Assembly (NCBI GenBank): GCA_039000515.1
Contig: JBCFYV010002255.1
Coordinates: 17,756,890 to 17,820,889 of the forward strand
Origin: Timema cristinae
Taxonomy: Eukaryota > Arthropoda > Insecta > Phasmatodea > Timematidae
DNA: 64,000 nucleotides
Reading direction: 5' to 3'
A program made the translations under genes and the position numbers. The notes under the pieces were generated by a model. It was not told the origin of the DNA, searched no databases, and worked only from the letters and a program-made list of their open reading frames with translations. Of this stretch, positions 1 to 11,468 are shown in pieces (position 1 is the stretch's first letter; each line of letters opens with the position of its first letter).

Positions 1-149
1 GAAGTAGATGATCTACAGGATTTAGGATAAAATAAGTAAGTTTAATTGATGATATAAAAGTAATAATTATATTAATTTATAAAAAAACTGTATGGATTTA
101 CATAATAAAAACTTACAATACTATCAAAAATTATCTCAAAGTAGGCTAT

Positions 150-873
150 ATTTTCTAACTTTTGTCGATGCAAATTTTTCAAAATATTCAGTAAAATAAA
201 CTTTCTTAGCTAGCTCATTTTCGATGCACAATATTGCTAGATGATTAAGTCACTCCGGACAAGTTGTGTTTCTTTGCCATGTTTCCAATGAATTTGCCAG
301 TCTGCTTAACGATCTTTCAGCTTAAGAAACAGTAACTGGTACTGTACAAAAATGTTTACTTGTCAGCCAGATATTGGCAAATACACCATGAAGTTTTTTG
401 TCGTAAATTGCGTACAGAAATCTAATGGAAATTCTTTAATTGCCAAAATCTGTCTTGTGAATACTTTTACGGTTGAAGATTTCTCATATGATTTTTACAA
501 GTTTTGCTGTTTTTGCGGTAAGTTGACCATTGCCTTATATTCTGGAAGTTAAAAATAAGTGGAATAATTCACATATAGTATTTTTTGCTTAAAATCATGT
601 CTTTAAATGATTGATGATAAAATTTATAAAAGCCAAAACCGGGTAGACTACGGAAATTCTGAAATATTGTTCAGGTTCTATAAGTTTGTTTCTGTTTGCA
701 ATTGCCTTTGCATTTTGATCAACACATTTCCATGAGTCATGCAAATGCTGTTGCATATCTTGCACTAAGTCTCTTACAAGTGCGGTCTCGACATCAAGGG
801 ATATTCCTTTACTTTGTACGTCAACGTTCTTGTTGTTAATTCTTGCTAATATTTTGAGCCAAAACATTGTCAT
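150..873 (-). pseudogene. hAT-type (ZMYM1-like) transposase remnant
   Basis: Read on the minus strand, the right half (595-873) gives an open stretch with IEPEQYFRISVVYPVL. This is like the segment of ZMYM1/DUF4371-type hAT transposases just before the C-terminal domain. Further along (about 342 down to 160) comes VPVTVS-stop-AERSLSRL and then HLAILCIENELAKKVYF, the usual layout of the hATC dimerisation domain. Stops interrupt it (one at the C of VSCAER, one before LNHLAI), so it is dead. The N-terminal zinc finger and first catalytic region are not visible upstream. No terminal inverted repeat was found. Family assignment is from motif memory and is fairly secure; the exact subfamily is not. 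Confidence 0.7.
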
Positions 874-2121
874 TAGCTGACTTTAATAAGAATGGTTACT
901 TAAAAACATGTTACTTCCTGGAGTTAGAGTTAAAAAAAATTAAGGGAGAGAAATTGTAACATTTATGAATGTTATGAACCCACCCTCGCCCCCCCCCCCC
1001 CCCCACTAATCCCGGGCCCCCAGGCCGTGAACCCAATCGTCAAAGAGACTGCAAAGCTAAAAAGTATTGACTGAATACATTAAAATACAATATACAGCCA
1101 CTAAGTTGAGTGTGATAGTATAGTGTGATTCTAATAGTAGCTTTAAGAAAATACAAACATATTTTTTTTAGCCAATATTGATAACTTTTTAATTGATTAT
1201 CAGTATTATTTAATAAGTATTGATATTACATTAAAGCATGACCGTTTATTAGCACATGACTATACGTATTAACACAGTAAAAGTGATTAAGTAGCTTTTA
1301 TAGCTATCAAAAAAAAAGAAAAAAGGCTTCTAAGTAAATCATAACAGTCCAAGGCTTGCAAGCTTTAAGATTTGAAATGTATTCTGAATCTTGCATATTA
1401 TTTAACCCGAGTCCCTCTTTTAGTGCCATAAAAGCTTCCCTGTGAAATAATGACATTCACTCTTGATTTGAAATGTTACGTTACACAGATTGGAGGGAAT
1501 AGGGGTCAGGCTAAATGTCTACTTGGTATTTCATAGGGGTAGAAGGCTCCTTGGTTCCAAAAGATAAAACTCACGACCATAGACGTGAATGCAGTTTAAT
1601 GGATAAGTTTTTGAGTAATGGGGCGTTGAAGTATTATGGAAGCACAATTTTGGCTATTTTTAACCCCTCCTTTTGAGCAAAATAAACAAATTCCTGACCC
1701 TCTACCCCCTCATGCTTACGTACGATTTGTAAACCTTTTTCATTTGTTTATAGGAATAACCAATATTATTTACTTATAGCCTGAATAGGTAGAGTAATGT
1801 GATGATAAAAAAAAATTAAAAATTCATGCGATTTATAAATTGTTGGTGATTATTAACATAGAGGTGTAAATTAATTATGTGAAATAATTGACCATTAACA
1901 TTGGTATACAATACTGACAAAATTGAAATTAGCTACAGATGTTCTACGTACCATAAAGTTATCAATGTTAATGGACTTTTAACTTTTTTTTTGACTTATA
2001 AATATTTCTTATATCGTACGTCTTAAGTATTATGACGTTTTCCTGATTGTTCGAAGTGTTCTGACCACCCTTCCCAACCCTTTGTCAGAAAAAATAAGCA
2101 AAGATCGAGCACTCTCTGCCC
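874..2121. other. AT-rich stretch, no gene recognised
   Basis: Contains a poly-C run near 988-1004 followed by a short GC-rich patch. Otherwise it is AT-rich with frequent stops on both strands. I see no transposon protein motif or tRNA-like head. Confidence 0.5.
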
Positions 2122-2366
2122 CTAAGGTGCTTACGTAGTACTTATTCACCCCCTTAAGAGCTGTTATTTTTGAACATATTGCATGGTAGTAAAACCCCCT
2201 TTGCCCCCTAAGGTGCTTACGTAGTACTTAAACTTCCCCTTAAGAGCTGTTATTTTTGAACCTATTGCATGGTAGTAAAACCCCCTTTGCCCCCTAAGGT
2301 GTTTACGTAATACTTAAACGCCCCCTTAAGAGCTGTTATTTTTGAAACGATTGCATGGTAATCAAA
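2122..2366. repeat. 86-bp tandem repeat, about 2.8 copies
   Basis: The landmark CTAAGGTG(C/T)TTACGTA recurs at 2122, 2208 and 2294, exactly 86 bases apart. Each unit continues with AAGAGCTGTTATTTTTGAA and GCATGGTA, then a C-rich segment. The copies differ at only a few positions, so the expansion is fairly recent. The third copy is cut short near 2366. Confidence 0.9.
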
Positions 2367-3321
2367 TAAAATATTTCTATCTTTAATTTAAAAAAAAAAC
2401 TTTTCAATTTAAAAAAAAAATATTATTTTAGCATACATTTTTCAATCGGTAATCAATACATAATCATATCATGTGACAACTGATCGCTATTTTAAGAAAT
2501 TGAATACCACCGCGAGGGAGTGAAGGGTTGACGTAAGAAGAAACTACAGTTCAACAAACTACCGCATGACTGCGCTGCTCGAACAAAGATTACCTTACAG
2601 TTCGCTCGATACGGTATGCAAGGAGGTTGAAGCGTTTGAAGAATCTGTTCAAGACAGGCCTTCAAAACCATGTCTGATGAAATATGATTTGCGCGAGGAT
2701 ATGCAAGGAAAACGGGGGGTGGGGGGCTTTGAGGGAATGAGATGTGCCTGCCACAGAAATATTGACAACAAAAAAATATTTTTAAAAAAAAACGTAGAGC
2801 GTGGAAGGAATATTGAAGTGCATTTGGTAAGGAAGGTAAACAGCAAGAAGAATGTCGTTCTAAGAAATCTTGAAAAATATTTTTATTTTAAACTACCAAG
2901 AGGTTACTTACATTTATTATTTTATTATTGTTAAATTTCTACTGTATATAACCAGGAGAAAAAAAATATTGTGGTATTGAAAAAATATAGCTAGAGATTT
3001 GAAAGAATGTTCACTTCACATGAAACCTAAGTTTTAAATAAGAGAATTTTGGCATTTGGTTTATCTGTGTGTACGTGCGCCACTGAGCATGGATTCTAAA
3101 ATGTAGTTTGGGTTAATTTGGGTGGCTATACAACAAAAATAAGCCATTAGGAATGATTTAAAATATATTTTAAATTGTAAAAGAAAAGATCCAAAGTAGT
3201 CACAAAGTAAAAAAAAATCTCGATTTTTATCTATTTTAAACATATTATCACATTATATTTTGTATTAATTCCGTAAAACATATTAACTGGAGAAAATGGA
3301 TTCGACCAAAACAACACTTAA
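2367..3321. other. No gene recognised; one 122-codon open frame of unknown meaning
   Basis: A plus-strand frame (2566-2934) opens MTALLEQRLPYSSLDTVCKE and stays open for 122 codons. Its second half is lysine- and aromatic-rich, as AT-rich noncoding DNA tends to be. The first 40 codons look more protein-like than the surroundings (2560-2720 is less AT-rich), but I do not recognise the family. It could be an exon or transposon scrap. Confidence 0.3.
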
Positions 3322-3592
3322 TGTGCTGGAGGTCCGGGCTTCAATCCTCGGTCCCGACACAGATTTATCTGATTGCCAAACCCTTCCTTCACCTCTGACA
3401 AGACGTTTATTAATCACAACTTGTGAATGTGGGGAAGTGCCAGGCCTCCACCGTGGTTCGGATCCCACTTTAAACTGTAGGCCCTCCATTTCATCTCACA
3501 ATCATCCTACCATTACACACTAGCGTAAGTGCGTATAACCCAAACGGGTAGTAAGATGCAGTGATAATAATACTAATAATAACAATAATAAT
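3322..3592 (+). mobile_element. SINE-B, 5'-truncated copy
   Basis: Starts inside the tRNA-like head (GGGCTTCAATCCTCGGTCCC, the box-B region) and runs through the whole SINE-B body. It has the ACAAGACGTTTATTAATCAC segment that some other copies lack, then the shared tail GTGCGTATAACCC-AAACGGGTAGTAAG and an AATAATAAT-type run. Box A is missing, as expected for a 5'-truncated reverse transcript. Confidence 0.85.
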
Positions 3593-4367
3593 GTAGCTAG
3601 GAACTCTGACCATTAGACCAGAGAGAGAAATAAATCGGGGTGTATAAATACTCGCTATTATTTTATTAACTAATAAAGTGAAAGTTAATTCATTATTTTT
3701 AATCAAGTGAAGTAGCCTATCTTAAAAATATCAAGTAAAAAAAATAGAAACTTTTTAAAGCAGGTATACTACAAGATGGTACAATGCGTGATAAATTGAC
3801 GCGTCATTCAGGAAAGCGCTCTCTTTATTATCAAACTTTGAACATAATAACTTGTAAAAAAATTAGTGGAGGGAAAAAGGAATATAAAAAAAACCCTAAG
3901 GGATTGAGGTTGAGGAGAGGGGCTAAAATAACGTGGATGGCTTGTGTGGTGTTGTTGCGTATTTGTGTCTCTTTTAGACATTCAGCTATCTTCCGCTTCC
4001 TTACACAACGGTATATAGGCATAGGTTACACACGTGGTTTTATGGTCCTGTGCCTTGGAGGAAATGTAAGCAGTACACACACACACACATACCGTATCAT
4101 ACACGCTATGCTGTGCTCAAAATATCAAGCGAACTGTATTTGACATCACATGTTCGCACTGTTTTCCTCGGGAAATATTTACGCGCGAGTTATTACGGGT
4201 TCTAGACTTTATACAGATCCTGAAGAAACTTTTATCAAACAATATCAAAATGGTGAGCACGTGAACTAAATATTAATCTACTCTGATATTCTGTCAAATT
4301 ATAGTTCAGGGTTCAAATCTTTACTGGGTGTATAAGTAGTGTTATTATTTTATCGTACTCCTAGGGT
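3593..4367. other. No gene recognised
   Basis: AT-rich. There is a short CA microsatellite at about 4076-4090. A 119-codon frame at 3784-4143 has no recognisable motif. Confidence 0.4.
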
Positions 4368-4690
4368 AGAGAAATTATTGTGATCAGAAAAAAATTTACT
4401 CGAGATTTTGATTATGTCGATGTTTCATGACCCTTTGAACCATAAAAAGTATTTTTCTTGTAATCCTATATGTCTGTCTGTCTGTCAGTGGGAATAGAGA
4501 TTAAACCATTTTTACCGATGGGGATAAAACTTTGTATCTGGGGTTTTCATAAGATTCCTCAGAGATTTTTTTTTTTAAAAATGATCTATCCAACCCTAAA
4601 ATTAAGGTTACGGTACTTCACGGTGAAGAAGGAAAAAAAAATAGATTTTATCAAAAGTGACTAACGATTTTGATTAAATTTCGCGTCTAG
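4368..4690 (+). repeat. Copy of a TIR-bearing interspersed repeat (Rep1)
   Basis: Opens AGAGAAATTATTGTGATCAG, then CGAGATTTTGATTATGTCGA. Later it has AAAATGATCTATCCAACCCT followed by AAAATTAAGG. The same ordered blocks occur in reverse at 12862-13213, where both ends are preserved. A small TCTG repeat (about 4471-4486) lies inside. The right terminal repeat is not visible, so this copy is truncated or worn. Confidence 0.6.
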
Positions 4691-5262
4691 AAACTGTTTA
4701 AAACTAAAAACAAAATGGCAATTTTAAATTGCACATGAAAACGAGTTTGATAGTACCTTACAGATGCTTAAATTTCCAATCTGTTTACATCTCCACAGCT
4801 CTGTGAGACACAAAATAACTTATCATCGAAAAGTTGTATTAATACTTTTTTTAATTGTTAAATGTATTTCATAAAAGGAATAATCTCAGAGATATTGATA
4901 AATCTATTTTTTAAATTAAAGTCTGAGAAAATTATTGTTATGCTCTTGAGTGAACGGAGATGCTACTTTTATCTCAATATTTTTTCAACACTGTATATTA
5001 TTTTGTTTCATATTAGTGTTTTAAGTAAATATCTTAAATTTTAGGAAAAGGAGAGAGATAGTTTTAAGATAAGGCGTACCATTTTTTTTTTCTAAATGTT
5101 TTCACTCTACTTCCATCCTGAAGCGGATGCATTTCCTTTAAATTTCCCCCTCTATTACCCCTGCCACATTATTGTAAATATAATATAAAAGCCAGTGTAT
5201 GTCAGTAATATGCACGGCGCAGTAAAAACTGTGGACAGTTCTTAATACAAAACAAGTAACTA
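4691..5262. other. AT-rich, no gene recognised
   Basis: Many A and T homopolymers and stops in all frames. I see no repeat boundary or protein motif. Confidence 0.4.
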
Positions 5263-5405
5263 CTGTCCATTTTTCTTAACCGACAGCTAGAAAAATTATT
5301 AGATATACTTACACGTATTCATAAGACAAGTCATGTTATGTGCTGCCATCCAATTTTTTTTAAATCTATATATTTTCTAAAAGGGTCATTATGAATATTA
5401 AACTG
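5263..5405. mobile_element. Short MITE copy (MITE-1 family)
   Basis: Flanked by TA at 5261-5262 and 5406-5407. The left end reads CTGTCCATTTTTC; the reverse complement of the right end reads CAGTTTAATATTCAT. Inside is CACGTATTCATAAGACAAGT, which matches the internal CGTAT-T-ATACGTCAAGTCAT block of the copy at 46062-46262. It is shorter than its relatives (about 200-230 bp), so probably internally deleted. Confidence 0.5.
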
Positions 5406-5507
5406 TATCAGAAATAGTTTAAGTATTAATATAAGATAGATGAGACAGCAAAGAAATTAATCTCAAGCATAAGAACAAAATAGAAAGCTACTTTACTAAA
5501 GTAGTAC

Positions 5508-5761
5508 CCGCCTCGGTGGCGTAGTTGGCGAACGCGCTTATCGTGTTGAGCTCGACTGCTGAGGACGGGATATCGAGGTTCGAATCTAGGTCGGGTGAAC
5601 TGGGGCGGTTTTTCCTCAATGGTTTTCCACTCTCCCTCCACGCAAATGCGGGTTCAGTTCCTCAAATTCAACCTTCCCAATTCCTAATCCATTAGCGTAA
5701 TTAGTACTTAAAGCGTATAACCCGAACGGGTAGTAGGACGTGGTGCTAAATATTATTATTA
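5508..5761 (+). mobile_element. SINE-A, full-length, with 15-bp target-site duplication
   Basis: A tRNA-derived SINE. RNA polymerase III box A TGGCGTAGTTGG lies at 5517-5528 and box B GGTTCGAATCT at 5577-5587. The body includes CACTCTCCCTCCACGCAAAT. The tail GCGTATAACCCGAACGGGTA ends in a TATTATTATTA run. Both sides carry the identical 15-bp duplication TTACTAAAGTAGTAC (5493-5507 and 5762-5776), a direct mark of LINE-type retrotransposition. The perfect duplication suggests a fairly young insertion. It needs LINE proteins from elsewhere to move. Confidence 0.93.
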
Positions 5762-5776
5762 TTACTAAAGTAGTAC

Positions 5777-6280
5777 ATGTCACTAGAAAAATGGACGTGC
5801 TTTTCAATCAAATAATATATATACGTCAATAACAGTGTCAGTTACAAAAATTACATCAATTAATCACAATGAAAAACGTTTGGCATAACATGTATGGCAG
5901 CTAAGTAGCTGTAAAAGATCATTAAAAACATAGCGATATGTGGTAAGACAAAGGGGTTAGAATTTCGCTGTGGTCAGTTATTTATAAACCCTGCTATTCA
6001 ACCTCCTCCATTTTCATTGAAGCTTATGCGACACCCTGCAATATGAAGTTACAAACCTCTCCCCCTTTTTCCCCCTACAATCATCCTATTCTGTTGCATT
6101 TCATCCCTTTAATCAGAATAATGTTTTGTAAACGCACGTAGCTCAAATTGACGTCATCCAAATCGTATTTAATAGGATACCTTCGGGTTATTTTATCTGG
6201 CCTTTAGTTAATTAATTAATCTTTATTCATAAACCATGCTTATTATGAGTTTATAGGAAGGTAAAGCTAGAATTATATAT
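5777..6280. other. No gene recognised
   Basis: AT-rich with two C-rich pyrimidine patches near 5990-6110. No repeat family or coding motif identified. Confidence 0.4.
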
Positions 6281-6462
6281 TGTGAATGTGGGGAATGTCA
6301 GGCCTCCACCGTGGTTTGGATTCCACGTTAAACTGTAGGTCCTTCATTTCATCTCACAATCACCCTACCATTACACATTAGCGTAAGTGCGTATAACCCG
6401 AATGGGTAGTAAGACGCGGTGCTAATAATAATCATAATAATAAATAATAATAATAATAATAT
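6281..6462 (+). mobile_element. SINE-B, 3' half only
   Basis: Begins in the SINE-B body (TGTGAATGTGGGGAATGTCA), continues through GCCTCCACCGTGGTTTGGAT and the shared tail with CCCGAATGGGTAGTAAGACG. It ends in a long AATAATAAT-type run. The tRNA head is absent: a 5'-truncated copy. Confidence 0.85.
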
Positions 6463-8074
6463 ATACATTGCAGAAGAGAGTGTTGTTTCATCATTTCACA
6501 CAAAGACACATACATAAATGTGCTATCTATAGAAGAGGAAACAGTCTCTAGTTGGTTCCAAACAGATTTACCACAGCTTCACCAAATTTAAAACTGATAT
6601 AGTTTAAATTCCATGTGTTGTCTAAGGCTGAGCCAAGCATTTTTTTTTAAGATCTCGTACTACAAATTATTTTGAAAATATACACAAATAACAAATAGTC
6701 TCTTAATGCTACAAGGCACTAAATACACACAAATTATTAATACAGTAGTTATTACGGGGGAGTTGGTTGGCTAAGAACTTTTTATGTGAGAGATTTTTGG
6801 GATAAGCACCATCTATTCGACTAGAAGGACTTGTAAACAGGTGTATTAGGCACTTCATAGTTTAATATTATTTGGAAATTAATATAACAAATCGCCATCA
6901 GACTTCAGTTCAGTGTAAACCACCCAGCTAAACGTTAGCTATTCCGTAAAATATGTCAGAGATCAAATTAATTCTTAGTGAGAAGGCGAGCAAGGCTAGG
7001 TTAAGATGGCATTGTCCAATATACCTTGGGAGGGAAAGTGTACAGCAAGGTAGCACTGCCCAATACACCTGGGTGGAAAATAGTGGTAGTCTGTGGTCAA
7101 AAATAAGTGCCTAGTTCCACACACGCCCGTTATTTACTAACATTTTTACTATGCAATAGTAAATATTTGTCAAGATAAAATAAAGATATTAAAATAAGCA
7201 AGAGTAGCAATTTTTTTTAGTTTTAACTTTTTTTTGACAATTCTACTTTTAACCAGTGATATGACTGGTACTGTCTCATTCAAAGTGATCGATCACAAGC
7301 ACAGGTGAATGGAAGTGAGTATAAGAACACCTTGCTCTAGAGTCCTGCGAGTGCTGTGTTCATTTCTCCTAGATCTAAGTTTCAATTTTAAAGATACTCT
7401 TCAGATTATCTTACGTACCCCCACGAGCACAGACAAGGATACACCAGATCCTCAACGGAAATTTCACTGCGCTACTTGAGCCAGGTTGAGTCTATCAACA
7501 CTGGGGTTCACTAGTGTCAGTGCTCGATGAAAAAAGAGCACTTACAAATGTGCAGTTGTTTAAAACGACTCACCTTTAACATGATCGCATAAAGGGACCA
7601 ATGTAATCGTAATGGGCAGTCAGCGTAAACGCTTTGTGACGTAGAATTTTGTAAAGAGGAGGTTAAGCCCCTACCTGAACCTAGCTTTGTGGAAACCAGT
7701 CGATTGATTCGAGATCAGTATTTGTGTTCTCTTTCTAGTGAAACCATGTTAAAAAAATTATCTTTTTTAAAATGCCCCCTTGATGGTACCTAACGACACC
7801 CGTGTTGAAGGAATCAAGCTCTACCACTGAGCGCAGCCATTTTAACCTAGAGGCTGTGAGTCAGGGTTATACCTGGTCTGTGCCCCCCCCCCCCCCCCGC
7901 CCCCGGTAAGCCAACCACGTATTGATTACCCCTGATCTAAATAAGAAACCCCATTTTGACCTCTAATATCTATACATTCCACTACCAGTAAAATTTTATC
8001 TGGTAGCTTAGTTCAAATGATAAAGCATCCATCTTCTATTTAGAATTTCCAAATAAGATTCCCGATTGGACCAA
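6463..8074. other. Mostly unrecognised; small 48-bp duplication near 7010-7085
   Basis: Two adjacent related blocks (about 7002-7045 and 7046-7085) share GGCATTGTCCAATATACCTT versus AGCACTGCCCAATACACCTG. The segment 7250-7860 is less AT-rich than average but has no motif I recognise. A poly-C tract lies near 7885-7900. Confidence 0.35.
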
Positions 8075-8328
8075 TTTTTTTTTTTTTTGCACAGCGTTTT
8101 ACTAGCCGTGTGGGATGTACGCCTACCGACTAATTACACTAATGTGGTAAGGATGAAGAAGGTTCAATACAGAGGAAGTATACCTGCATTTTTTTGGAAG
8201 GAAAGGAGAAATCTATTTTGGGGAAAAACCTCTCAGTACTACCCCGACTGGGACTCGATCTACCCGTCATCGGCATTCCAGTCTATTGCAAGAGTGACAC
8301 CTTAGACCATACGGCCACAAAAGTGGTT
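8075..8328 (-). mobile_element. Old SINE-A2 copy
   Basis: On the minus strand the head reads GGCCGTATGGTCTAAGGTGT, like the D-arm of a class II (Leu/Ser-type) tRNA. A decayed box B follows (ATCGAGTCCCAGTCGG), then the A-type body and a worn form of the shared tail, ending in poly-A (poly-T on plus, about 8078-8090). Heavily mutated and without a visible target-site duplication, so old. Confidence 0.65.
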
Positions 8329-8469
8329 CTAGACCGAAATTAGATCAATAATCTATTTGAGGGGGGGGGGAGGGGTGTTTCAGTTATCTTGATGTCAATC
8401 ACACATTTGTTTATGTACTCGTTCAGGTAAACAACAACTGTTCGAGAAACAAGTTCATCACCTTATGTA

Positions 8470-8630
8470 GCGCGTCTATCTACTGACTTGAAGGTCTCAG
8501 GTTAGATTCCTGACGATCAATGAAAGTGTTTCGTATGGGTTAGGTGAGAGATTATTGGTTTGGGATGTAACTGTTGTGTTTAGTATAAATATATCAAATG
8601 AGCCAAGTATGCTCTGGGCTTTGTTTTAAG
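8470..8630 (+). mobile_element. Decayed SINE-C-like copy
   Basis: GCGCGTCTATCTACTGACTT then CTCAGGTTAGATTCCTGACG resemble the anticodon-to-T-arm part of the SINE-C head. They are followed by the GGGTTAGG...GATTATTGG and GTTGTGTTTAG features of the SINE-C body seen at 59573-59765. Box A is worn. Confidence 0.4.
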
Positions 8631-8639
8631 TATATATTT

Positions 8640-11178
8640 TAATTGTCACTAAGTGTCAGCACAGCAATGATTTTTTTTTTTTGTAATTTGGTTCAATCCT
8701 CGCCCTCCCTCCCTAATGGTTTTAGGCTCACTTGTCCCGCACTTTTTCTATCATGCATGTGTGAACCATTTGTCTTTAGCCTTGGAGCACAAAGCTACAA
8801 ATATATATCATGTGTAATAATTAACCTAATTATTTCTCAAGAAACAAGATTGGGGTGCCCTAGGCATACTCTTTTCGCTCCAATTCTCCAATTCTCATTC
8901 ACAGTTCGCACAAAGGTGAGTTAATTAATTTGTTTTCTCTGTGTTCGAAAATTTAAATCATATATGGAAAATCTTCGTCTCTTAACACTACACATGTTTT
9001 TGTCTTATAATTAAGTTATAATTAGCCATCAAATGGTCCTATATTAGATAATATAAAATAAATCGTATGCTCAAAACAGCGTTGTATTCACAATCTCGCA
9101 ATAAATAACATCATAAAATGTTTACTTTTCCCCAAACTAATGTTTGTGACCTAGGTTTAGTGTGGCCAATTTACTTTTTTTTTCTTTATACCAAGACCTT
9201 AAATCACCTTCTAATGTCTTATCTTTAGAAGAAAAGTTGGTAAAAAAAAACAAAGGGGGAAAGAGTTTTACCCGAAGAAAAATAACAGTTTTAAAAAAAA
9301 GCCTTACGGAAGAAAAGACAGGTGGTCATTTTTCCTCTTATCCCGTTGAACAAATCATGGCTGTCAGGTGCACAAACGTTTAAAAAGCTCGGTCGCAATC
9401 GGCCCCTATGCCTTCAATGTGGCGCAACAAGATTTATTGTTCCGTCACCAACGTAAAAGTGGTACAAATACATCATTTCCATAACTATTGGAGAGGTTTC
9501 AAACATTTGGAATTAGTATTAGGACATTAGAAGGAAATACGAAACCAAGGTACGAATCATTACAAATATTTATTGGTAAAATTAAAGTTTTAAAAATACT
9601 TTTAAAGTATTGTCCATGCTATTTTACAAATAACCTTTACGAAAAATTTACCAAATAAAGTCTTATTTACTTATTTTTCTTGACATTTAAATGATTTCTT
9701 TCAGAACTTATATTGCATGATGAAAACATAAATGGATGAGATAAACTTTTAAGAATGATATAATAAATAATTTTATTAAGTATTTTAATTATTTATAATC
9801 TCAAAAATAATATTATCTTGTATCAGCCACTAAATGTGGTTTAGTTTTTAGTCCATACCAAATAAAATTTGGTTTTAAAATAGGATATTTTCTTTTTTCT
9901 AAATGATTAATACTTAAAAATGCATTTATAGATTGTAAGCCAATTTGTACATTAGTTTGAATCTTCCTTGATATACCTCAGTTTATCTACCTTTATCACA
10001 ATATACCTAATATATATTTCACTCTCCCTCAATATATCTGAATATAGATTAATAATGGATATGTTTTCATTTTTATTGATAGGTTCTAAGAATGTTATAT
10101 ATGTCCGGCCAAAACAGATATTGGTATTGAATGCCAAGGTTATTGTAAGATTAATCGGGCTATAATTTTAAAATTAAAATAACTAGAAGATTGGCAATTT
10201 AAATAAAATTATAAATTTTTAGATTAAATCATAGTATTATTCACAATTAATTTTGTTTGTTGAACTTGTTCTAATTAAGACCATTGATTTGAAGTAATAT
10301 ATTAGTTAGATGGGCTTCAACAATTTCTACAAGTTTATTAAACTGTTGATTTGTTTGATTAACTTCTTATATTTGAGCGTAAAGATTCTCTTTATTACAT
10401 ATTTGTTATTTTATAAATATTTTCTAAATGTCGTTATATCACTTTTAATAGCGATTGCAGCGACTTAAGAACTAAACTTTTACTGAAAAGTTAGCCCTTT
10501 TTTTAGTGTGTGACAGAGAAGGTTTATAAAAACATTTTAATTTGTAAACTTCATTTACTTTGAAATATATAGTAAGATTACTTTGACAAGTTACATTATG
10601 TTGGAACTTATAAAATAGAACCATTTTGTAATCGAGTGAGGGAAGATTCCAAACTTTCAGGGTAAAAGAGGGAATGTACAAAAAAAAAAAAAAACAGGCT
10701 TAGGTAGCCTTAGATTTCTGTTCGCAAGTGCATAAATTAAAGTAATATATTTTGTAAATAAGTTGGTTATAATATCAAAATAATAAGAAAAAAATAATGT
10801 TAAGTTGGTCGCAAAAATTATCAATGGCTTAATCTAGGAGGATATATTAAGGGAATGAATAATCCTTGTAATAGTAATAGGATGTGAAAATCAAAGCGAG
10901 AATAATATGAAGTAAGGCACACACAGTGTACCAAAGCCAGTATTTGAACTTAGACCTTTTTTACACTAATAGTCAAGTCCAATAAGAGCCTAACGTCTTA
11001 GAACAGTCTCCTCCATCTCAAGTATTTACACTATACCAACGCTAGGGTTTTGTTGTTAAGTGATACTATCTTAATTTAGTTTGTAGGTCGTATTCCAATA
11101 TAGCCTTGTATTTGTAGGGAAGATATCAACAACTAAAGTGTGTCATCAGATGCAGACATTGTCTGGATGTTTAACCAT
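8640..11178. other. Long AT-rich stretch, no gene recognised
   Basis: Dominated by A/T runs, with stops in all frames apart from short chance frames. There is a poly-A run at about 10680-10694. I find no transposase or reverse-transcriptase motif. Confidence 0.45.
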
Positions 11179-11459
11179 CACAGGTGACCTGGCGGTCTAG
11201 GGGTAAGGTGTCAGACTTCTATGCTGGCGGCCGGGGTTCAATCCTCGGTCCCGGCAAAGATTTATCTGATTGCCAAACCCTTCCTTCACCTCTGACAAGA
11301 CATCTTGTGAATTTGAGGAATGCCAGGCCTCCACCGTGGTTCGGATTCCACGTTAAACTGTAGGTCCTTCATTTCATCTCACAATCACCTTACCATTACA
11401 CATTAGCGTAAGTGCGTATAACCCGAACGGGTAGTAAGACGCGGTGCTAATAATAATAA
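11179..11459 (+). mobile_element. SINE-B, full-length, with target-site duplication
   Basis: The head carries GGTGACCTGGCGGTCTAGGG with the box-A-like TCTAGGGGTAAGGTGTC, and box B GGGGTTCAATCCTCGG. The body has GCCTCCACCGTGGTTCGGAT. The tail is the same as SINE-A (GCGTATAACCCGAACGGGTA, then GACGCGGTGCTAATAATAAT). A 9-bp direct repeat TTTAACCAT flanks it (11170-11178, 11460-11468). Lacks the GTTTATTAATCACAA insert of longer SINE-B copies. Confidence 0.9.
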
Positions 11460-11468
11460 TTTAACCAT

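Noticed and set aside
2566..2934. 122-codon frame as a host gene
   Set aside because: No domain recognised and the second half has the composition of AT-rich noncoding DNA; kept only as a note.
5508..5600. tRNA gene at the SINE-A head
   Set aside because: The same head recurs at 20565, 38906, 46483 and 58627 followed by the same body and flanked by target duplications; it is a retroposon.
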